Assembly: GCA_949126835.1 (NCBI GenBank)
Contig: OX421500.1
Location: forward strand, 26,540,731-26,604,730
DNA length: 64,000 nt
Source of the DNA: Anisus vortex
Taxonomy: Eukaryota > Mollusca > Gastropoda > Planorbidae
Direction: 5' to 3'
Shown: one piece after another, positions 24,701-33,700 of the stretch
Position numbering within the stretch: the stretch's first letter is position 1
How the letters are laid out: every line of letters starts with the position of its first letter
Notes under the pieces: generated by a model
Seen by the model: the letters and a program-made list of their open reading frames with translations, nothing else
Told to the model about the DNA's origin: nothing
Databases searched by the model: none
Made by a program: the position numbers and the translations under genes

Positions 24701-27700
24701 TGATGAAATAGTTTTTGAAATATACACATTTTTATTAACACCCCAAATAAGAAAAGGGGAGACGCCCCCCTTTCAGCTGGGTCTGTGGCAACTAATGTGT
24801 CAGTGTCCGACTCACTAGAATAATCTGAAGACAGAAATGAGCTTTCAGAAGATTCCACTTCACTATTTCCCGATTCTCGCATTCCTAGAAATAAATTCCT
24901 AGCTTGATCGGCTGTAAAGCAGCGAGGCGGTCTAGACCCAGACGAAGAAGCAATATCAGCCATGTTGAAATATAAACAAAACACACAATTTACGATACTG
25001 ACCTTTTTTAAAAAATTCTGACAATTTTAAAACGCTTGTTCAATGCAAGATGCAAGAAGTAAACAAACTTTAAAATGGACGCCTTAAAGATCCCAGAAGT
25101 CATTTAGACGATTAAAAACGTGTATCAGACAAAACAACGAACTAAACATAGAAAATACTATCGAACGCTCAGAGCGTTGTTACGGTAGCACAGGCCTTAG
25201 GGCCGAACGCTGGGAGCGTCGTTACGGTGTTATTGAGTTAAGCCCTTGCGCCCGGTAAACCGGTGTAGCAGTAATCGCTTCATAGACCTAGCTCCCGGTA
25301 AAGCGGCATAGCAATAGTACAGCTACGTGGATTGGTTTAGTCTTGCCTATAACAGCCAATCAGATGTTTTGTTGTAGCGTGCTTAGGTAGTAGTTTATCA
25401 AAGATGTCTGCTTCCTTGTTGATTGTGTGTTTACATTGAGTTTGTGATGAAAATTTTCAATTTTTTGGTCATGAATCGTGACAAGCCTCAACCTGGTCCA
25501 TGGGACAAAACGAAAACGTACTTCCTTGTTCTCAACACAAGAGATTATTGGTTTTTTTGAAGATTTGTCATACTAAAGTTGAATTTTGGCGCTATAATTC
25601 AGGTAGACCTATTCTTTTACTTGCGTGTTCAATTTCATGCTATCTTTGACGGTTTTTCTCAGTGGTCGCTCAATCATGATTTATTGCGAAATAGGCATAA
25701 AATGCGCAGGAGCCCAGGCATAGGGTAAAAAGAGGCACAGGGGAGAAGGGCTCAAAGGGTTAAGCTTTAAGAAAATAATTTTTCTATGTATCTTTCTAAG
25801 AAATAAGCTTCTGAGCCTTTTAAGTAAAAAAAAATTAGTGATTCAGATTACCCAATGGTTAAAAAAAAAAACACAAAGTCATCCTACCTGGTTTAGGGTT
25901 ATGAACTTCCTGTATGTTGGTTTCTGGCTGAGGGTCATCCATTTCTTTAGTACTGTCCTCCTCATCTTCTTCCCATTTACGTTTCTTACTAGCACCTATG
26001 GCAGCAGCCCTGGAACTGAAAACAGAAAGTCATCAGCCGTTATTATACACCACCATAAGGCTGAGCTAGGCAAAAAATGGGTAAATTGCTGTGTTACAAA
26101 TTGTAAATATTTAATCAAATGTTATTATCAATAATTATTAGTTTAGTATATATTAAGAAAATGTTATTGCAAAATATGTAATAAAATCAAAAGTTTACAA
26201 AACCTAAACCAATTCCTTTTGGGGTCTTTGTTTCAATCAATTACCTTTTCCTCTTAATCTTCTCCTGAGGGGGAGATGGAGAGCGTTTTCTCTTGCTGCC
26301 GCCCTTTTTTGGGCGACGTGATTTGTCCACTTCTGGGCTGTCACGAATCTGATGCGACAAAAAAAAAGGAAAATACATAGCGATTATAACCCAGCTCAAA
26401 TTTGGTACTAGCTGCAGCTCAAATATTATAATATATAAAACTCACTAGTTCAAACAATATGTTAAAACATAAATGAATCCCTGTATAAACTTACATCATC
26501 AGCCCAAATATTATAATATATAAAACTCACTAGTTCAAACAAGATGTTAAAACATAAATGAATCCCTGTATAAACTTACATCATCAACAGTCAAACGAAC
26601 TTTCCCAGATTTTTTTGATTTCTTACTATCTCCCTGAAAGAATAGACAAATAAAACATTACATGAACATACTGCTACAAATATTTGTATTTGTTTTTAAT
26701 AAGAAGATTTAGAACATACTTTGAATATTTTTCAAACCAGCTATTACTAGTAGTAGCTGTTTTTTTTAAAATACAATTCATAATTACACCGTAAAAGTTG
26801 AAAAAAAAAAACAACAACTACTTACATTATTTGATTCATCTTCAATGATATAATCTTCTTCATTCATCCACTCATTAAACTGTTCTAAGTCCAAAAGCCA
26901 CCTGGCACACACCTGAAATTGGAGAAATATTGTACAACTCTAAACCTAGCATGTACCTTTTATTTAAGTTTTCAAGTGTAACATTTTGTTCAGAAAAAAA
27001 AAGACAAACAAGCAAAAAACAAACAGTTGTAGATGTACCTCCCATTGTTCAGGGGCATGAGTTTGATCAAAGTCATAGTCTATATTCACATCAGTCACCC
27101 AGGAATCATAACTGTAAAAAAAGAATTAATAATGTCCAAACATTAGTTAACTATTTCTCCAAGTCTAGCAAAACACCAAGGTTAATTAAAGTACATTTGT
27201 TAGCCTTTTTTTTTTTAAAAAAAAAGGGGAAACAAAAGAGATATACAGGAGGAAAATAATGGAACAATTTTAATGATCCAGTTAAAGGTCTCAAGTTTAT
27301 TGGGTAATAATGGGTTCAAATTACACAATCTTGAAAAAAAAAAATTGGCTAAAAATCTTTTTCTAATAATATTTTTACAAGTATAGCTTTCCCCCCCCCC
27401 CCCCCCCCCCCCATTGGCCTTACTATCAAATGTACATAAAGTTTAAATAAATACCTGTCTGGGTAGTACCACCAGTGAATGCCATAACCTTTATCTCTTT
27501 TGAATGTTGGTCTGAAGTACTCTTCAGCTGTTGAAAGCAAAGTAATTTTTTAGTACCGATATCGAAAATACATTGATGGTAGACATTTTATACTATTTAA
27601 TTGCAAAAAGGAATTTAAAAGTTACATAATAACTAAGACATTACATAACTGAAATACTATTTAAAATCAAATGTTAACCAGAATTGTTATCTTAATAGAA

Positions 27701-30700
27701 GTGGAAGGTTTTAAAATAAATGAGAAGATTTAAAACTTCAAAATTAGCAAATGCTGTAAAAATAAAAAAAATTAAACTTGTACAAATAAAGTCTGAGAAA
27801 AGTAGGATGTGAAGTTCATTTAGTTGTTTACTTTCAGAATGAGTTGAACTTTGTGGATTGGGATGCAGAACATGGGTGGCAGATTCTATTTCCTCCACAA
27901 GCACTCCCTGGTGTCTCTTGATGATGTCCTTGAGCTTTGGCATCAACAGTTTATCTAATTCAGGTTTGATATAAATCTGGGGTAGAACAAGGCACTTGGA
28001 AGTGACTAAAGCCTTCTCCACTTGCAAAAACATTTCCACATTGCGATCCATGCGAGAAGGGGATGCAAAATCAAAGCGACGCCTACCAATAAAATGTATA
28101 AAAAATAAACACAGTGCTTCAACACTTTAAAAATATTAAAATTAAAATGCCTTAAAGTCATGTCATATCTACTCACATAAAGTTAAAGATGATAAACCAA
28201 CAAAAGTTGTAGTTTAGAATTTAAACTTACTGTACTAATACAGAGCTCACCTTAATTAAACATCAATAAAATTTTAGACTATTCACAGATATGATTTTAG
28301 TTGTTTCTTTTTTGCCGACCCCCAAAAAATTAATGAAATTCTTTATTGACAATGGATAATTTCTATGTGAAAGCACAGTTTGTCCAAAAAAAAAATTTGA
28401 TTTGATTAATTTATCATTTAAAAAGAATTTTACAAATTGGCTCACAAACGTTTTTAACATATTGATGAAAGAAAAGCTTTTTATATAATTTTTTAAGATT
28501 GATAGCTAGAGTTGTATTGTTTTTAACTACATTTGTTTTAGTAAGCTTGGACAAGTAAATACGTCCAAATTTGTATCGAATTAGTAAAAAAAAAATAATT
28601 GTTTTTAATTACTTAGAACATTTATAAATTTGACAAATATTAATTAATTTGACAAGAGTTAGGTTTGGAGAAGCTCTTCAATTACTTACCATCCTTGTTC
28701 ACTTTTAAATTTGTAAACAGCTTGTAAAATCTGGCAAAGTCCTCCACCAGGCTTAAAATCAAGGAAATTTTTGAGCTGTAAGAAAATATTTAACAAAATT
28801 ATTTTTCCATGTGCATACATGACCTTAAAATAAAAATGCACTTAATCATCTGAGTAACTCTAACACACTGTTATTATCAATAAAAAAGTATTCTATAATT
28901 GTGTTTAGAAAGTTATTTGAAATAAAACTAAATTTCCTTAGAAAACCAAATAAAAAAAAAGTAAAGTACCCTTCGGACCAAAGTGATCATAGGGCCGGTG
29001 AAGCAGCGTTCACCAGTTTCTGTGGCCACGGCATACTAGGGGATGTGGGGCCAGCACAATGCCCAGCCGCCTTTACTTTACCCCAACTAATGTCAGGTAC
29101 CCATCAGAGCTGGGTAGACTCAGGGACACCCTCAAGTCCTGGGAAAAAATCCCGGCTTCACCAGGATTTGAACCCAGGACCCTCGGATCGCCAGTCGAAC
29201 GCGCTGCCGCTCGGCTACCGTGCCCCATAGAAAACCAAATACAATTTAGATATTTGTTTATCAATTTCAGTTGATACTGCAATGCATGGGTGCAAGTGCT
29301 GGACCCCCATCTGGCCTGCAAGCAAGAGTTCACAATGCCAAAAAGCCTGCAAAGTTTCTGCCTAAAATCATATACTTGGCGCTCGTGTCCGCATTCATAT
29401 ATATGTGTGTATATATATATATATATTATATATCTTCCCTTCCTTTGGAAGGGAAGAAACCAGCCCACGACCAATTCTGCCTTCTTGTGCCAGACATGCA
29501 ACAAAGACTGTCACTCTATTGTGGGCTTGTACAACCACAGCAGAAGCTGCAAGGCCAGGAACGCACATTCCCCAAGGGCACACAAAATTCTGTCGTCTCG
29601 CGAGACTAATGGAAGCCATCAACAATATATAGAGATAAAAACTTATAATTATAATCAATATATTATTTGTAACTGATTTAAAATTAATGAGATTAAGCCT
29701 ATTCAAATTATGATACCAACTATTTATAAAATAATATATTATAATTGTGCAGATGTTTTTCTAATTTTTGTTTCACTCTTTTAATTTTAGTCAGTGTTTG
29801 AATTCTAGGCTTAGGCCAATGAAAATTAAATCTCATGAAATAGTTTATCTTAACTCTCAGGTCTGAGATACCTTAATTAATTAAGGGTAACTTGGTATAT
29901 AAACCTCTTATATATGCCTTATTAACTTCCCATCATCTATAACGGACTAACAGTAACAGCAAAATAAAAACTTCAGATCTTATATATAGTTTATAGGCCT
30001 ATATAGTTCATTGATATGAATTTACATTAAAAATCGTTTGGCTCTTTTCAACTTTGCTTCTTGTTTTTTTTTAAAATACATTCTTATATTTCTGATATTG
30101 TCAGGAGAAAAAAAGATCGCCTATCCAGCATTTTTTTTTACAAATAGCATACGATCCCCAAATTCTGACAAGGTCGCTGCGCTGTGTAACAGGTCACTTA
30201 GCTTGTAATAATATTACTAACAATGTAGGGCCTACAGCGAGCTCAGTGTTCTACAAAAACCAGTTTATAAAGATGATTTTACATCATTGATAGCAATAAT
30301 TGAAACCCTGACGTTGTGCAGAGATAAAATCAATAAATAGTTGTTTTCGTTGTAGTAGGCTGATAAACAAAAGTTTTATTGTAGGGCTAATGAAAACAAT
30401 GAGTTTTGTATATCGCCATTAGTTAATTAAAACGTCGGGAATTTAAAAGAAAGCTGTGGTTGCGAGTAACGCGTGACGTATAGATCGACCTAAATACAAA
30501 TTTGCGCCCGAGTCCAAAAAAGCTACATTACGAGATTGCGATAAAAAACGTTTTTAAAACTCTGGAGCAAAAACTAGGGAAACCCTGACCTAAAAATAAA
30601 TATAGAATCATGCATGCGCAATACTTTGGTAATTTCCTGTTGCTCTTTTTATTTCGCCTTTGAAGTTTTCATGAAAGAAAAAATACGATCATTTATAGTT

Positions 30701-33700
30701 TGTTACGGCCAAAAAAGTCTAATTTTGGTGCAACGAGTTCTACTATAAATTACGAATTCAGTTGACCGCGATTGGCCGGCGGACAAGTTTCCCAAAATTT
30801 AAATTGGCCGGCATGCCGACCATAGCAGACACTCTGGCACCCATGATTTAAAACATAGTTTTAATAAAAGGAACTACATGTACTGCGCATGTCCACAATA
30901 ATATATTTCAGTTCCTACTTCCAATTTCCGACAGAAAAACACTCGCATTTTTGTAATCGGCGAAAAAAAACGGACGAAAGGAAAAACAAATCATCGGAGA
31001 AAAATTATCGGCGGAAATTTTTTGGAATATTTGGCGGAAAGTCTAGTTAAAACGGAATATGTGGATTTCCGCCAAGAGGAGAGTATAAAACTTACTACAA
31101 AAAATTAATACAACATAACACAGCTATACAAAAAAATATTGTCAATTTTAAGCGGATTTCATGTTAAAATAATTTTTTAAAAAGAGACATTTTTTATTAT
31201 CATTGTTATCAATAAAACATCTACTGGTTTCGACCCTAAATGCCAAATAGAAAGAAAACAAATTATCAACCCCAAGATGCAAAAAACTTCTAATACAATT
31301 TCTTTTTTAAAATACACAATTTAATTTCAATCTTTCTCATTAGCTTTTGTTGTAATTCACATTGAGAATGTTTTCTTAAAATCGTACTTAAAAATATCTA
31401 TAAATAAAAAGTTTTTTGAAGAAAATTTTTTTTGCTAGAGGCGAGATTTAAATAATTTAATTACCGGCAACTTTGTCAAGGCTGGATTTGGTACTTGTCT
31501 GCCAAAGGCTTCCTCTTGAAACTGAAGCAACTGCACCAAAAGTGTTGCTAAATTTTTGTTCGTTGGTGGATCTGCTTGAACATACTGAAGATAAACAAAT
31601 AAATATTATCAAATTTCTAGACTTTAAATGTTCACTTCTACAAGTAACAAGTCAAATATCAAGTGTAGCAAAGTATTGTTGGAACAGTGTGCTTTGAACC
31701 AAAATTTTTATTAATTTACATTTGTTACATTTTGAGAATCTGAAATATAATATGGAGACATGGTGGCCGAGTCGTAGCGCATTTCGCTGGCGTACCGAAG
31801 GTCATCGATTGACTCATGGTGAAGGCTAGGATTTACTCTCGGGTCTAGAAGGTGTCTATACAGCTCTGATGGGTGGGTACCTGACTTTAGTTGGGGTAAA
31901 GTATAGACGGCTGGGCATTGTGATGGCCCTAAAATACCCTAGTATGCAGGGGGCCACAGAAACTGGTCAACACAGCCCATGGACATAGTCGACATGGATC
32001 AATTTGGTCAGACATGATACTTTACTTTTTTCCTATAAAGTACAAAATAGCGTCGTTGCAAGTGCAAATTTTTTTTTGTATCAAAATGTTCCTTGGGACA
32101 TTCCCCAAGATGTCTAAAAATATCTTGTAGTATTGTCTAATAGATTTTCTCCAATTTTATTTCTAAAAATAACGGTGACAATTTGTTCACTCAATCTATG
32201 CAGTTTTATGCTTCTCCTGAAAAATTTGCTTTTTTTTACTGAAAATATTAGGGATAGTAATTTAAAAGAAAAATTGTAAAAATAGGCATGTCTTTTTATT
32301 TAACAAAAACGTAAGGAATATCCTTGGTTGAGAATGGAACACCCGTCGCCTGCATGTGTCTAAACTATAATTATTGCATTTTATTAACTGAAAACATTTA
32401 ATTTTATGAAACTTAAAGGCTCTGCAGTTGGATATGTTAACCACTAGCTAAGGAAACACGATAAACATAGGTCTGCCAGAAAAAATATCTCTCATATTAG
32501 TTGCTTGATGTCCGGCGGACACTTGACTTGCACGCAGAGACAATATGTAGGTACTTTGATTTTGGCCTTAACTTGACCCGGAAATAGCCCTAAGTGTAGC
32601 CATAAGGTAAAGGAACCCGAATTTTAGTCAGCCCTGGTCATGGTGTCTATTTGAAAGCATAGTGCTGTTAAGATTCTGTACATTTCAATATACACACGAT
32701 GTAATTTCACTGCCGATAACCTAACCTTTCATAAACAACTTGGAAATCCTGCATACTTTGTGTTGTTATGGAAAATTTTTCAAGTTCAAAACAAGGTAAG
32801 ATTTTACTTTCAAATTTTTTTAATTTGGTATTAGATGCCAAAGTTTTTAATGATTTTGCAGACGCATATACATAGTTACTTTACTTTTATGCTATTTTTA
32901 TGGAAATAAACAATTCAATTTTGAAAATAAAAGCCCCAAATCGAACATATCGGTGGGTAACCTATTATCGATAGCTGCCGTATCAATCTAAACAATGTCG
33001 GCACTTCTAGTAGAATTCTACTGATGCACTATCCCAATGAATCTAGTATTATTTTGCACCATCTCTACTTAAATAAGTGTTTTTCTAGCTAGTTTTAAAT
33101 GGTGCATTACATTACTAATGATATTTTATATAAAATATATTTAAATACAAATGTCATAAAACTCATACATTATAGGATTATATTTAGGCTATTTATAAAG
33201 GCCTAGGGCTAGGGCTTTTTAGTAGGCGTAGGCTTTCTTAACTAGTCTTTTCTCCTATTAAAATTAATTTAAATACTTTACAGTTTTGTTTATTTATATA
33301 ATAAATACTATACAGTTTTGTTTATTGATTAAATACATCTATATTGATTCCAAATTCAACATTTATTTTTAACAAATTCATAGTATAGTCTTTCTTTCTC
33401 AATTTGTTTTTGTTTAGAATTATGAAATAAATTTCATTGTATAGTTAATACTTGATGAATGGTGAACATTAAATCAAATTTCTTTTTTTTCTTCTTCAGA
33501 TTTTTATCATTAAGTAAATAATTAAAAGGGCAGAGGATCTTGGTGAACTATCTGACTTCTGTACCCATGAGCCGACGAAGCCGATTCAGACCACTGGGCC
33601 AACGCATGTGACTGCAGACGCCGTATGCCCTCTCTGAGGGCATTTGGGTGAGGAGTGCTACTAGCAGCTGGACCAGGAGTAGAGCTGCTTGTATGGTTCA

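Noticed and set aside
27391..27412. Poly-C, poly-G and poly-A runs (16787, 21712, 27391, 35829, 47295) as functional motifs
   Set aside because: Plain homopolymers, prone to sequencing error; no supporting context.
28953..29227. A tRNA gene
   Set aside because: A and B boxes are present, but there is no complete cloverleaf; a SINE body and target duplications follow.
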